A DNA stretch of 64,000 nucleotides from Archivesica marissinica (GCA_014843695.1 CM026391.1:41640598-41704597); one strand, 5' to 3'. Shown: positions 14,467 to 27,100, counted from the stretch's first letter. Numbers and translations: made by a program. The notes: generated from the sequence alone by a model not told the origin.

Positions 14467-15152
14467 CATAATAGTTCAGATGTCCATTATAGTATAGTCA
14501 TAGAAAACGAAGTTGGTAAAGTAGTTCCTTGTTGTGTATGAATATTATTCGTCAGTTAACAGTTATACGCGTGTCAGATTTCGTCATACAAATCCAATAC
14601 AATAATTCCTGGAACAATCCATTATGCTTGCATGAATTGCATGCCCTTATGTCTCCGTTATTGTCAGATTAAAGCTGAAATATTGATGTTGCGTCTATTG
14701 GTTGTCAAAATTTCCCCAAAAATATGAGTTACACAATGTACGCATTATTTGTTTGAGCTTAGTGAAATAACACATGCAATTAATAAAGGTAAATTATACG
14801 ACTGGGGTTCAGGAATAGTGAGTATGTTTAAAACAGACACAATAAATGTAAGGCCAAATAGTATGCAACTTTATTGCATACGTTACTATAAATAGTAACA
14901 AATTTAATGGTAGAAAAGCAAAATATCTGGTCGACGCGGGCAATATATTTCGATTTTCGGTACGCGCCGAGAACGAATCACGAGCACATGTCACAGGTAG
15001 CAACAACATAGTAACTACATTGTGTAAACATGGCCGCCGAAGCAACACTAATGTCGTTGTCTGACAGATTGTTGTCTCTTGACGGTAAAATAGCTGGGCG
15101 AAATAAGCAAATAACAGCAGAAGAAACATACGGCTATGTATGCAATAAAGAA
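14467..15152. other. Unassigned stretch; possible small upstream exon
   Basis: Mostly AT-rich, with a short CpG-bearing segment at about 14930-15045. A methionine codon at 15030 in a reasonable context (AAACATGGCC) opens a 67-codon frame. Its first 42 or so residues look like ordinary protein, but it then runs into the hairpin at 15153. It could be the first exon of a gene outside the window. No splice donor could be chosen with confidence. Confidence 0.25.
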
Positions 15153-15278
15153 GTTATTAAACGGCTGCGGTGGGCCATTTGTGGATATTGGCGCACCTAT
15201 CCGATATTGGCCCTCGGGCCAATATCTCCATAGGGTGCGCCAATATCCACAAATGGCCCACCTCCGCGGTTTAATAAC
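15153..15278. repeat. 126-bp near-perfect hairpin (fold-back MITE-like)
   Basis: Arms 15153-15213 and 15216-15278 are inverted complements with only a few mismatches near the arm base and one small bulge. They are separated by 2 nt (centre GGCCCTCGGGCC). The longest uninterrupted paired stretch includes GTGGATATTGGCGCACC. This is typical of palindromic MITEs. A transcript would fold into a 60-bp stem, so an RNA-level role cannot be excluded. Confidence 0.85.
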
Positions 15279-15919
15279 CTCTAAGTACTGGTCTTATAGG
15301 ACGAACACATTAAGATCGATCGGAATATCCGTTAGAATATCGTTGAATATGTAATATCACATGAGTTGCTTTGCTGCATAGATCATGAATTCACGCGTCC
15401 ATTAGAATAAGTATGCATACATTACTCTTAGTTATATTGTGAAACAAGTTCTTGCAACATTAGATCAATCGCTCTTGATACCTTATTCCTAATATCATTC
15501 ATGGCCATGAGAGAGAGAGAGAGAAGAAACCATTTGATTTAAATGTATTACAATAGGACATGAACGCGTTGTTCTGGCAGTACAACACACAAACCATCTG
15601 TTACATCTGGCCCTACGCCCAGTGTACTACGAGGCTCCTAAGCTAAGTACAATTTAACCTGTTCTAAAGATCCTCTGGACTATTAGTAACTTCAGTATAA
15701 TAAAGAACACTAATGTTTGCTATGTTTGAATACTCACCGGTGTATTTATAGGAGGATCTAGAGAGACTTGGTCTCGAGGTTATAAAACTGTTCTCCAATC
15801 TCAAAACTCGATCTCAAGCTTTTGATTGGTTCAGCTGACAGTAACAACATTATTTTAGTGTACTGTGAGGGAGATTGAGAATACGCAATATAAATGTTAA
15901 GTGTCTTATTTAACGACAC
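15279..15919. other. Unassigned non-coding stretch
   Basis: No gene recognised. A short (GA)n tract (about 15509-15523) is present. The minus ORF at 15758-15943 has no recognisable domain and overlaps the SINE end. Confidence 0.4.
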
Positions 15920-16238
15920 AGTAGTAACGCGTGTGTGTTTCACGTTTATTTATCGTCGCTACCGGTTACCCATATGAGCGACGCCTCCTGAAGAGATTAG
16001 TAATTTTAGATTTTGGAGGATAGTGCAATGATACAGACAGAGACCCATTCCAGAGTCTCCTCTGGTTCTTTTACGTGCACGGTGTAAAGCACCGACACGA
16101 GACCTCGGTTTAATGTCCCATCTGAAAGACTGCTAATTTTATTAGGGTCAGACGGGGGATCGAACCTGCGATCTCTGGATTACCAGTCCAGCGTGTTACC
16201 ACTGGACTACAGATCCGTCTGTAGTAGTAACGCGTGTG
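15920..16238 (-). mobile_element. tRNA-derived SINE, family 1, with 16-bp TSD
   Basis: Read on the minus strand, the element begins with a tRNA-like head. An A-box-like TAGTCCAGTGG and a B box GGTTCGATCCC are present, and the anticodon-stem-like segment CTGGA/TCCAG encloses a 7-nt loop. A body follows that ends with AAATAAACGTGAAACACACA. The 16-bp direct repeat AGTAGTAACGCGTGTG at 15920-15935 and 16223-16238 flanks the element and is its target-site duplication. A second family member lies at 59111-59371 on the plus strand, with colinear body sequence. Confidence 0.92.
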
Positions 16239-16314
16239 GGCCTCTCACACCTGTAACGAACGAGCTGCAGTGCTATTACAAACACAACAATTAGAATAAA
16301 TGAAATATAGCAAC

Positions 16315-16585
16315 CATCAGATATATTAAACTTTATTTATTTTACAACGATTGTGAAGCAGGTTGTATATAACAACTTATATTAATCACTCTCGTTGGCG
16401 TGGATGAAAGCGTATACTTATGTGGTCGTTTGTGTGGGAATAAACCGGAGTATCCGGAGAAAACCCACATGTCACGACCACCGTACCATCTCACATACTT
16501 CCCGGTCCGAGGATCGAACCCGGGATGCACTGGTGAGAAGCGAGCGCGCTAACCACTGCTAGTCGGACAGCCAACATCAGATATA
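16315..16585 (-). mobile_element. tRNA-derived SINE, family 2, with 11-bp TSD
   Basis: The minus strand shows a tRNA-like head with AGCAGTGGTTAGCGC (A-box region) and B box GGGTTCGATCCTC. The body includes a TCCGGTTTATTCC-type motif and an AT-rich end. Flanking copies of CATCAGATATA at 16315-16325 and 16575-16585 are the target-site duplication. The same family recurs at 56817-57085. Confidence 0.9.
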
Positions 16586-17664
16586 GACGCGTATTAGACG
16601 ATTTTCATTTTAAGGATAACATTTAATCATTCCTGTTGAGTCTGTTTGCGTTATGTGACTTAAAGTGGCACCATAAGCTTAGGTGACACTGTTCGTGCAT
16701 CAATATTGCAAGAGCTGACGGACACCGGTAGAACAACCGACCGTCAGCAAGCCAGCTCGATAGCTTCATCGTTTGAAAGAATACGATGCCTCCCCACCCA
16801 ATGCTCCCCCAAATGTGCTCCGAACCTACAGCGGTGATGATGGGGGCAAATGATTTGAAGTAAGCGACCTAAACAATAGAACATATAAATACATCTAAAT
16901 TGTTGATTGCCAGCCGTAAGCATGAAATGCCTCCACCATTAACATGTTCTGAAATTTGGTCTAGTCTATATGTTTTCCTGAACCCATTCACAAAAGAACA
17001 TATGGTACTATATACTATATGATATGAATATACGGTACATATGGTAAAATGGTACTCGTCTTCAATATCATAGTTCATTTCTTTCAATTCTATATCTAGC
17101 AAACCGACACGTTTGAATTCATTTTCGTTATCGTCTGCTCTATTTTGTCACTATAATGATATCGATGTTTGCATTTACTCTCACCATTACTCATTGTTAT
17201 CGGACTTGGAGATGAACGGAGAGCCAATATCGGGTGAATTGTGCCACCTACCCTATAGAGGAAGATAGAGGTATGAATATAGTTAATTAAGATAAACTTA
17301 ATTGATCACAAATTAAACACGACCGATGACATGCTACGGTTCTGTGTTGTGTTTCATCATCGTTGATTATCGATACAAATACATTGTGAGTTCATCTATG
17401 CGAAATGACGAATTAGCTTTTAGACTGTGCATGGTACATTTTGATTTCCGGATGCGACAACCAGAATTATTAAATGAATGAATGAATGATGACTTAACAA
17501 CCAGATGTAATATGGAATCGATCCAAATAGTTCGCGCGAAATTCGGGATTGATCTCTCTACGGTAACGTGCACGAGCACCATATTCCATATAGTATGCAT
17601 ATCAAATCGTACATTTCCGGTATGTTAACAGGTAGCTCTCAAGTTAAGGAGATATGAAACATAT
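16586..17664. other. Unassigned non-coding stretch
   Basis: Only short ORFs of fewer than 80 codons, with no domain I recognise and no RNA gene seen. Confidence 0.4.
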
Positions 17665-17723
17665 AACGTCGGTTTGGAATCGAAAGGTCCCGGGCGTGAT
17701 ACTCGGTCAGGCCACGAATGTAG
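17665..17723 (+). mobile_element. SINE head fragment, family 4
   Basis: The segment TTTGGAATCGAAAGGTCCCG and the following CTCGGTCAGGCCACGAATGT match, with a few changes, the tRNA-like head and start of the body of the SINE at 57345 (TTTGGAATCGAACGGTCCCG, then CTGTCAGGCCACGTATGTAG). Both ends are missing. Confidence 0.7.
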
Positions 17724-17770
17724 AGTATATCTATCGATCTTCCTGTAATGTCAAACTTCATTAACAATTT

Positions 17771-18374
17771 ATGTCGCTGGTGATAACTAACTGCATGACC
17801 ATTGGACTATATATATATATGTCGCTGGTGATAACTAACTGCATGACCATTCCACTATCTATATATGTCGCTGGTGATAACTAACTGCATGACCATTGGA
17901 CTATCTATATATGTCGCTGGTGATAACTAACTGCATGACCATTCCACTATCTATATATGTCGCTGGTGATAACTAACTGCATGACCATTGGACTATATAT
18001 ATATGTCGCTGGTGATAACTAACTGCATGACCATTCCACTATCTATATATGTCGCTGGTGATAACTAACTGCATGACCATTGGACTATATATATATATGT
18101 CGCTGGTGATAACTAACTGCATGACCATTCCACTATCTATATATGTCGCTGGTGATAACTAACTGCATGACCATTGGACTATCTATATATGTCGCTGGTG
18201 ATAACTAACTGCATGACCATTCGGCTATCTATATATGTCGCTGGTGATAACTAACTGCATGACCATTGGACTATATATATATATATGTCGCTGGTGATAA
18301 CTAACTGCATGACCATTCCACTATCTATATATGTCGCTGGTGATAACTAACTGTATGACCATTCGGCTATCTAT
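17771..18374 (+). repeat. 46-bp tandem array with alternating dimers
   Basis: About 13 units begin with GTCGCTGGTGATAACTAACT, spaced 46 bp apart (17821, 17867, 17913 and so on). Small length changes come from a variable (TA)n tract. Units alternate between a CATTGGACTAT and a CATTCCACTAT type, giving a 92-bp higher-order repeat; two late units carry CATTCGGCTAT. Confidence 0.95.
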
Positions 18375-19486
18375 TTGCTTTGCAATGTAACATTGAGTGT
18401 TTTCAGGTATATACTGTTTCTCACTGCTTTAACACATCGGATGATGACATTTTCCCATAGCTTGTGTTTCGTATTCCTCCGCGGTTGCATGTAATGATGT
18501 ACTTTGTATTTTAGCTATTTTCTGACAATCATGAACAGCTTCATAGTAGTCATAAAATAGTTGTTCTAATGAATTTGTGTGTCGTTTCCAATATTTACAG
18601 CAAGCAGAAATTATAATGTAGCTAATTTTGTTACGATCGTTCTCCTAACTAAAACGATTAAGAACACGTGTTCCAAGACCTCGACGGTTATAAGCACGAG
18701 AAATGGCATGACAATACTAACGCCGTAAAACAGTGACACCGTATATTATTATAATAATAATGTTGCAACTATATACAGTACGATACAGTACGTGTATGAT
18801 ACAACGTTAATATACTTTGACAAAATCCCCAATAAAGTCATTAAATTCGAATAATTCTAGTAAGTTCGAAATAGCTTTTGATATATAGCAGAGTGTGTTC
18901 CTAAAGAACTCTAAAGTTAAAATGCCGTTTCTCTCTTGTTAAAATAAAACTCTGGTCGACCAGACCAAAAATGGATCGCTACCCAAATCTGGTAGACCTA
19001 AAATTGGTCGGACGTTCCATAATTGCTAGTCGACGCCACGCTAACGATTGAACAAATGGTTCCAAATTTTGTAAAAGAGAAATTATCTTTTACGATTTAC
19101 AACATTGTGTTCTCAAACGAATTAAACAACATGACTTGGCATAAATGTAGGCGCAGCGCTACATTTACATATAAGCATAATATTCATCGTCGGACTACGA
19201 TTCCTTGAAGGTACAAGCATACACATAGTCAAATAAACAGACATGGAAACATGAGACATAAACCTGACACAAGCGCAAGGCAAATCAGTTCAAAAGAAGC
19301 TGGCATGCGAATATTATAACGTCGGCATACAAATTAACGTATGGTGACTGGTCTCATTTTTCGAACAAATCGCATGACCTATTGGAATATCTCACGACAC
19401 GGTCTATAGAAACATACATATAAGTAAACACTTAAACTCAATAGCACATAACTTCAATCGCCTATATGCAGTGCTATATGTGTTTC
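18375..19486. other. Unassigned non-coding stretch
   Basis: AT-rich sequence with no ORF above 61 codons and no recognised RNA gene or mobile-element end. Confidence 0.4.
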
Positions 19487-20141
19487 TTAACTCTTTGAAC
19501 CCGAATTCCCGATATTCCGGGATGCAAACGGTACACAATAGAACCTGTTGATAAAGTGCTCGTACACTATGATATTATAACCATAAGTATTTTCTGCAGA
19601 AAACAACACGTCTGCGCCCAGTAGTACATTCATTTGTGTATTTTAAGCTATATGTATCGAGTTTATGTGGGTTGATATATGTTGTCATTTTCATGATGTT
19701 GGAATGGCTACTAGTTGGAATGGCTACTAGGAAACGTAAATATATCAGGGATGAGGTTGCACAGCTGATTGAACAGTCTTAATTAGGACAAACTTGTCCA
19801 ATACGGAGGAAGTTATGGGTATGTCACATGAAAACAAAAATAGCATTAGTTTTCAATAATAATTGTTTTATTATTTCAAATGTTTATTGAGTTGTGTACA
19901 CAAATATGAATTACCTGTCATTTTTCACATGTCACGCATGTAATAAGAGGAATATGACAGGTATAAATAGAGGAATAAGTGATACGGTCTATGTATTTAC
20001 AGGTCCTCAAATTCTCATGAGGATCTACCTTACCGTTATTGAGATATTGATACACATACAACATACCCCATACACAGGTTCTGCTCAGGAGCTCAGGGGT
20101 ATAGGATTGTTTGCTCCAGGCTGTAGGGTTCAAAGAGTTAA
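19487..20141 (+). mobile_element. piggyBac-like internally deleted element with TTAA ends
   Basis: TTAA at 19487-19490 and 20138-20141 flanks a perfect 12-bp terminal inverted repeat, CTCTTTGAACCC at 19491-19502 and its complement at 20126-20137. TTAA duplication is the hallmark of the piggyBac superfamily. Inside, an ATG at 19720 opens a 20-codon basic peptide start (MATRKRKYIRDE...) that stops after EQS, resembling the basic, acidic-tract N-termini of piggyBac transposases. The rest of a transposase is absent. The short direct repeat TTGGAATGGCTACTAG occurs twice at this start. I infer a non-autonomous deletion derivative. Confidence 0.8.
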
Positions 20142-20521
20142 TGTAAGAGTGGATCGTATTTCATCTTGTGTTCGCCGAAATATGAAGTTCCTCAAATATC
20201 GGTGATCACTCGATGAAATAAATTACTCTGTTACACTAATTAACACATTAACAAGAATGTATTTAATCCGACATATTGTGATGACGCTTAATTAAGCGTT
20301 TTGTTAAAAGCGACGACAAATTGCTTGCGCTGTGAACCGTATTGTACATATAGCTGAATATTGTATTGTATCATATGTATATATGTAAATTATGTAGATG
20401 TATATAGTTCAATTTTCATAAACTTATATCCGATTATATCTCTAACTTTTTTAACTGTAATGACTAGACACTTACTTTAACATTTAGCCTTGTTTAACAC
20501 TGACGAAACTTTGAATAATTT
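20142..20521. other. Unassigned non-coding stretch
   Basis: AT-rich spacer between the piggyBac-like element and the SINE; no feature recognised. Confidence 0.4.
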
Positions 20522-20810
20522 GGAAACGTAAGCTATTATTATTATTATATTTCGGGTTTTACGCCTGCATCAGCACCATTTTGGGCTATATCGCCGCCGG
20601 GCAATTTACCTACAACACCTTTCCTCTCCAGCGGTTAACCAATACTTGGGTCCACCAACCTCCATAAGAAACTGCCAACATTTTCATATAAATGAGACAC
20701 GGTCTGAGCGAGGCTCGAACTCGTGACCATCAGTGATGATAGGTTACAGTGGCATACAAGTCGGCGACCTTAACCACTCGACCACGAAGGCGGACGGAAA
20801 CGTAAGCTAT
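20522..20810 (-). mobile_element. tRNA-derived SINE, family 3, with 15-bp TSD
   Basis: Direct repeats GGAAACGTAAGCTAT at 20522-20536 and 20796-20810 flank the element. The minus-strand head has TGGTCGAGTGGTTAAGG (an A box of the tRNA-Ser/Leu kind) and B box GAGTTCGAGCC, with a longer interval between them than in type I tRNAs. That spacing is consistent with a head derived from a tRNA with a long variable arm. The 3' end is a (TAA)n tail, seen as ATTATTATTATTAT on the plus strand. Confidence 0.92.
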
Positions 20811-20877
20811 ACAGTAAACCAACCGAACGAATGCTGTACATATATCAGTAATAGCACGTCATGGAGTGCATGTTCCC

Positions 20878-22430
20878 GTATGAACAACACCAACGAATAC
20901 ATACATGACGGGACAGTGCTTGTTGCCTTCCAACACACCCGTATGAACAACACCAACGAATACATACATGACGGGACAGTGCTTGTTGCCTTCCAACACA
21001 CCAGTATGAACAACACCAACGAATACATACATGACGGGACAGTGCTTGTTGCCTTCCAACACACCCATATGAACAACACCAACGAATACATACATGACGG
21101 GACAGTGCTTGTTGCCTTCCAACACACCCATATGAACAACGCCAACGAATACATACATGACGGGACAGTGCTTGTTGCCGTCCAACACACCCATATGAAC
21201 AACATCAACGCATACATACATGACGGGACAGTGCTTGTTGCCTTCCAACACACCCGTATGAACAACAACAACGATCACATACATGACGGGACAGTGCATG
21301 GTGCCTTCCAACACACCCGTATGAACAACACCAACGAATACCTACATGACGGGACAGTGCTTGTTGCCTTCCAATACACCCATATGAACAACACCAACGA
21401 ATACATACATGACGGGACAGTGCTTGTTAGCTTCCAACACACCCATATGAACATCACCAACGAATATATACATGACGGGACAGTGCTTGTTGCCTTCCAA
21501 CACACCCGTATGAACAACACCAACGAATTCATACATGACGGGACAGTGCTTGTTGCCTTCCAACACACCCGTATGAACAACACCAACGAATACATACATG
21601 ACGGGACAGTGCTTGTTGCCTTCCAACACACCCGTATGAACAACACCAACGAATACATACATGACGGGACAGTGCATGGTGCCTTCCAACACACCCGTAT
21701 GAACAACACCAACGAATACATACATGACGGGACAGTGCATGGTGCCTTCCAACACATCCGTATGAACAACACCAACGAATACGTACATGACGGGACAGTG
21801 CTTATTGCCTTCAACACACCCGTATGAACAACACCAACGAATACATACATGACGGGACAGTGCTTGTTGCCTTCCAACACACCCATATGAACAACACCAA
21901 CGAATAAATACATGACGGGACAGTGCTTGTTGCCTTTCAACACACCCATATGAACAACACCAACGAATATATACATGACGGGACAGTGCTTGTTGCCTTC
22001 CAACACACCCGTATGAACAACACCAACGAATACATACATGACGGGAGAGTGCTTGTTGCCTTCCAACACACCCGTATGAACAACACCAACGAATACATAC
22101 ATGACGGGACAGTGCTTGTTGCCTTCCAACACACCCATATGAACATCACCAACGAATACATACATGACGGGACAGTGCTTGTTGCCTTCCAACACACCCG
22201 TATGAACAACACCAACGAATACATACATGACGGGACAGTGCATGGTGCCTTCCAACACACCCGTATGAACAACACCAATGAATACATACATGACGGGACA
22301 GTGCTTGTTGCCTTCCAACACACCCATATGAACAACACCAACGAATACATACATGACGGGACAGTGCATGGTGCCTTCCAACACACCCGTATGAACAACA
22401 CCAACGAATACATACATGACGGGACAGTGA
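20878..22430 (+). repeat. 63-bp tandem array, about 25 units
   Basis: The unit starts at ATGAACAACACCAACGAATA and contains CATGACGGGACAGTGCTTGT and CCTTCCAACACACCC. Because 63 is divisible by 3, each frame repeats a fixed 21-residue peptide, and one plus and two minus frames are largely open. The plus frame (20733-21827, then 21923-22531) is broken by a 1-nt deletion near 21811 and a TAA at 21904. Unit differences are mostly non-synonymous, so I do not treat it as coding. The short sequence after the array repeats GACAGTGCTTATT (about 22513). Confidence 0.95.
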
Positions 22431-22708
22431 TTAGGTTGTTAACATTGGAACTGCAAATCCAGAAGTGGGACTATGAACTGAGGTCAGATGTATTAGTCAC
22501 ATGTCATGTAAAGACAGTGCTTATTTTATAATAAATTAAACATCGTGTCAGAATTCCATTTTCTATTAGTAAGTCAGAGATTTAGAAACATTAGACATTA
22601 TTTCTTAGCCTACTTTAAATACAATATGGTCCCAACAAGTATAGCATACAAATAAACTTTGCAAAATATATTGACGATGTTATGACGTTGAGGTCAAGTT
22701 TGATGCAA
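22431..22708. other. Spacer between arrays
   Basis: Unique AT-rich sequence with no recognised feature. Confidence 0.4.
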
Positions 22709-23736
22709 CAATATGAGATTCATGTATATAATAGTGTAAATATGAGATTCATGTATATAATAGTGTACATATGAGATTCATGTATATAATAGTGTCAATA
22801 TGAGATTCATGTATATAATAGTGTAAATATGAGATTCATGTATATAATAGTGTCAATATGAGATGCATGTATATAATAGTGTCAATATGAGATTCATGTA
22901 TATAATATTGTAAATATGAGATTCATGTATATAATAGTGTAAATATGAGATTCATGTATATAATAGTGTAAATATGAGATTCATGTATATAATATTGTAA
23001 ATATGAGATTCATGTATATAATAGTGTAAATATGAGATTCATGTATATAATAGTGTAAATATGAGATTCATGTATATAATAGTGTAAATATGAGATTCAT
23101 GTATATAATAGTGTAAATATGAGATTCATGTATATAATAGTGTAAATATGAGATTCATGTATATAATAGTGTCAATATGAGATTCATGTATATAATAGTG
23201 TCAATATGAGATTCATGTATATAATAGTGTAAATATGAGATTCATGATAATAGTGTAAATATGAGATTCATGTATAATAGTGTAAATATGAGATTCATGT
23301 ATATAGTGTCATATGAGATTCATGTATATTATAGTGTCAATATGAGATTCATGTATATTATAGTGTCAATATGAGATTCATGTATATTATAGTGTAAATA
23401 TGAGATTCATGTATATAATAGTGTAAATATGAGATTCATGTATATAATAGTGTAAATATGAGATTCATGTATATAATAGTGTAAATATGAGATTCATGTA
23501 TATAATAGTGTAAATATGAGATTCATGTATATAATAGTGTCAATATGAGATTCATGTATATAATAGTGTCAATATGAGATTCATGTATATAATAGTGTCA
23601 ATATGAGATTCATGTATAATAGTGTAAATATGAGATTCATGTATAATAGTGTAAATATGAGATTCATGTATAATAGTGTCAATATGAGATTCATGTATAT
23701 AATAATGTCAATATGAGATTCATGTATATAATAGTG
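22709..23736 (+). repeat. 29-bp satellite A, about 35 units
   Basis: The unit core is ATGAGATTCATGTATATAAT followed by AGTGTAAAT, at a 29-bp period. Variants are AGTGTCAAT and shortened units with GTATAATAG (around 23240-23300 and 23615-23680). It passes into satellite B without a break at about 23737. Confidence 0.97.
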
Positions 23737-24101
23737 CTAATATGGAATGCATTACATGCCGATTGCTAATGTGGAATGTATTATATGCCGATTGCTAATG
23801 TGGAATGTATTATATGCTTGCTAATATGGAATGCATCGCATGCCGATTGCTAATGTGGAATGTATTATATGCCGATTGCTAATGTGGAATGCATTACATG
23901 CCGATTGCTAATGTGGAATGTATTATATGCCGATTGCTAATGTGGAATGCATTACATGCCAATTGCAAATGTGGAATGTATTACATGCCTATTGCTAATG
24001 TGGAATGTATTATATGCCGATTGCTAATGTGGAATGCATTACATGCCTATTGCAAATGTGGAATGTATTATATGCCGATTGCTAATGTGTAATGCATTAC
24101 A
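23737..24101 (+). repeat. 29-bp satellite B, about 12 units
   Basis: The unit core is GCTAATGTGGAATGCATTAC followed by ATGCCGATT, again 29 bp. GTATTATATG and GCATTACATG types alternate irregularly. One shortened unit lies near 23810-23830. It passes directly into satellite C at about 24102. Confidence 0.95.
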
Positions 24102-27100
24102 GACGTGTACCTATGTATTATCATGCTATAGACGTGTAACTATGTATGATCATGCCACAGACGTGTAGCTATGTATTATCATGCTATAGACGTGTACCTA
24201 TGTATTATCATGCCATAGACGTGTACCTATATAGTATCATGCTATAGACGTGTACCTATGTATTATCATGCCATAGACGTGAATCTATGTATTACCATGC
24301 TATAGAAGTGTACCTATGCATCATCATGCTATAGACGTGTACCCATGTATTATCATGCTATAGACGTGTACCTATGTATCATCATGCTATAGACGTGTAC
24401 CTATGTATTATCATGCTATAGACGTGTACCTATGCATCACCATGCTATAGACGTGTACCTATGTATTATCATGCTATAGACGTGTACCTATGTATTATCA
24501 TGCTATAGACGTGTACCTATGTATTATCATGCTATAGACGTGTACCTATGTATTATCATGCTATAGACGTGTACCTATGTATTATCATGCTATAGACGTG
24601 TACCTATGTATTATCATGCTATAGACGTCTACCTATGCACTATCATGCTATAGACGTGTACCTATGTATTATCATGCTATAGATGTGTACCTATGTATTA
24701 ACATTATATAGACGTGTACATATGCATTATCATGCTATAGACGTGTACCTATGTATTGGCATGCCATAGACGTGTACCTATGTATTGGCATGCTATTGAC
24801 GTGTACCTATGCAGCATCATGCTATAGACGTGTACCTATATATTATCATGCTATAGACGTGTACCTATGCATTACCATACTATAGACGTGTACCTATGTA
24901 TTATCATGCTATAGACATGTACCTATGTATTATAATGCTATAGACGTGTAACTATGTATGATCATGCCATAGACGTGTAGCTATGTATTATCATGCTATA
25001 GACGTGTACCTATGTATTATCATGCCATAGACGTGTACCTATATAGTATCATGCTATAGACGTGTACCTATGTATTATCATGCCATAGACGTGAATCTAT
25101 GTATTACCATGCTATAGAAGTGTACCTATGCATCATCATGCTATAGACGTGTACCTATGTATTATTATGCTATAGACGTGTACCTATGTATCATCATGCT
25201 ATAGACGTGTACCTATGTATTATCATGCTATAGACGTGTACCTATGCATCACCATGCTATAGACGTGTACCTATGTATTATCATGCTATAGACGTGTACC
25301 TATGCATTGCCATACTATAGACGTGTACCTATGTATTATCATGCTATAGACGTGTAACTATGTATTATCATGTTATAGACGTGTACCTATGTATTATAAT
25401 GCTATAGACGTGTACCTATGTATTATCAAGCCATAGACGTGTACCTATGTATTATCAAGCCATAGACGTGTACCTATGCATCATCATGCTATAAACGTGT
25501 ACCTATGTATTATCATGCTATAGACGTGTGCCTATGCATCATCATGCTATATACTTGTATCTATGTATTATCATGCTATAGACGTGTACCTATGCATCAC
25601 CATGCTATAGACGTGTACCTATGTATTATCATGATATAGACGTGTACATATGTATTATCATGCAATAGACGTGTACCTATGCATCAGCATGCTATAGACG
25701 TGTACCTATGTATTATCATGCTATAGACGTGTACCTATGTATTATCAAGCCATATACGTGTACCTATGCATCATCATGCTATAAACGTGTACCTATGTAT
25801 TATCATGCTATACACGTGTACCTATGTATTATCATGCTATAGACGTGTACATATGTATTATCATGCTATAGACGTGTACCTATGTATTATCATGCTATAG
25901 ACGTGTACCTAAGTATTAACATTATATAGACGTGTACATATGCATTATCATTCTATAGACGTGTACCTATGTATTGGCATGCTATAGACGTGTACCTATG
26001 CATCATCATGCTATAGACGTGTACCTATATATTATCATGCTATAGACGTGTACCTATGTATTATCAAGCCATATACGTGTACCTATGTATTATCATGCTA
26101 TAGACGTTTACCTATGTATTAGCATGCTATAGACGTGTACCTATGTATTAGCATGCTATAGTCGTGTACCTATGCATCATCATGCTATAGACGTGTACCT
26201 ATGTAGTATCATGCTATATACGTGTACCGATGCATTATCATGCTATAGACGTGTACCTATGTATTATCATGCTATAGACGTGTACCTATGCACTATCATG
26301 CTATAGACGTGTACCTATGTATTGGCATGCTATAGACGTGTACCTATGTATTGGCATGCTATAGACGTTTACCTATGTAATGGCATGCTATAGACGTGTA
26401 CCTATGTATTATCATGCTATAGACGTGTACCTATGTATTAACATTATATAGACGTGTACCTATGCATTATCATGCTATAGACGTGTACCTATGTATTGGC
26501 ATGCTACAGACGTGTACCTATGTATTGGCATGCTATAGACGTATACCTATGCATCATCATGCTATAGACGTGTACCTATGTATTATCAAGCCATAGACGT
26601 GTACCTATGTATTATCATGCTATAGACGTGTACCTATGTATTATCATGCTATAGACGTGTACCTATGCACTATCATGCTATAGACGTGTACATATTTATT
26701 AGCATGCTATAGACGTGTACCTATGCATCATCATGCTATAGACGTGTACCTATGTATTATCATGCTATATACGTGTACCTATGTAGTATCATGCTATAGA
26801 CGTGTACCTATGTATTATCATGCTATAGACGTGTACCTATGTATTATCATGCTATAGACGTGTACCTATGTATTATCATGCTATAGACGTGTACCTATGC
26901 ACTATCATGCTATAGACGTGTACCTATGCATCATCATGCTATAGACGTGTACCTATGTATTATCATGCTATATACGTGTACCTATGTATTATCATGCTAT
27001 AGACGTTTACCTTAGTATTTTCATGCTATATACGTGTATCTATGTATTATCATGCTATAGACGTGTACCTATGTATTTTCATGCTATAGACGTGTACCTA

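Noticed and set aside
16130..16222. Functional tRNA gene on the minus strand
   Set aside because: It is the head of a SINE with target duplications and a continuing body, and the acceptor stem does not pair properly.
20733..22531. 63-bp array as a repeat-protein gene
   Set aside because: It has a frameshift and a stop in the plus frame, mostly non-synonymous unit variation, and a start that lies inside a SINE.
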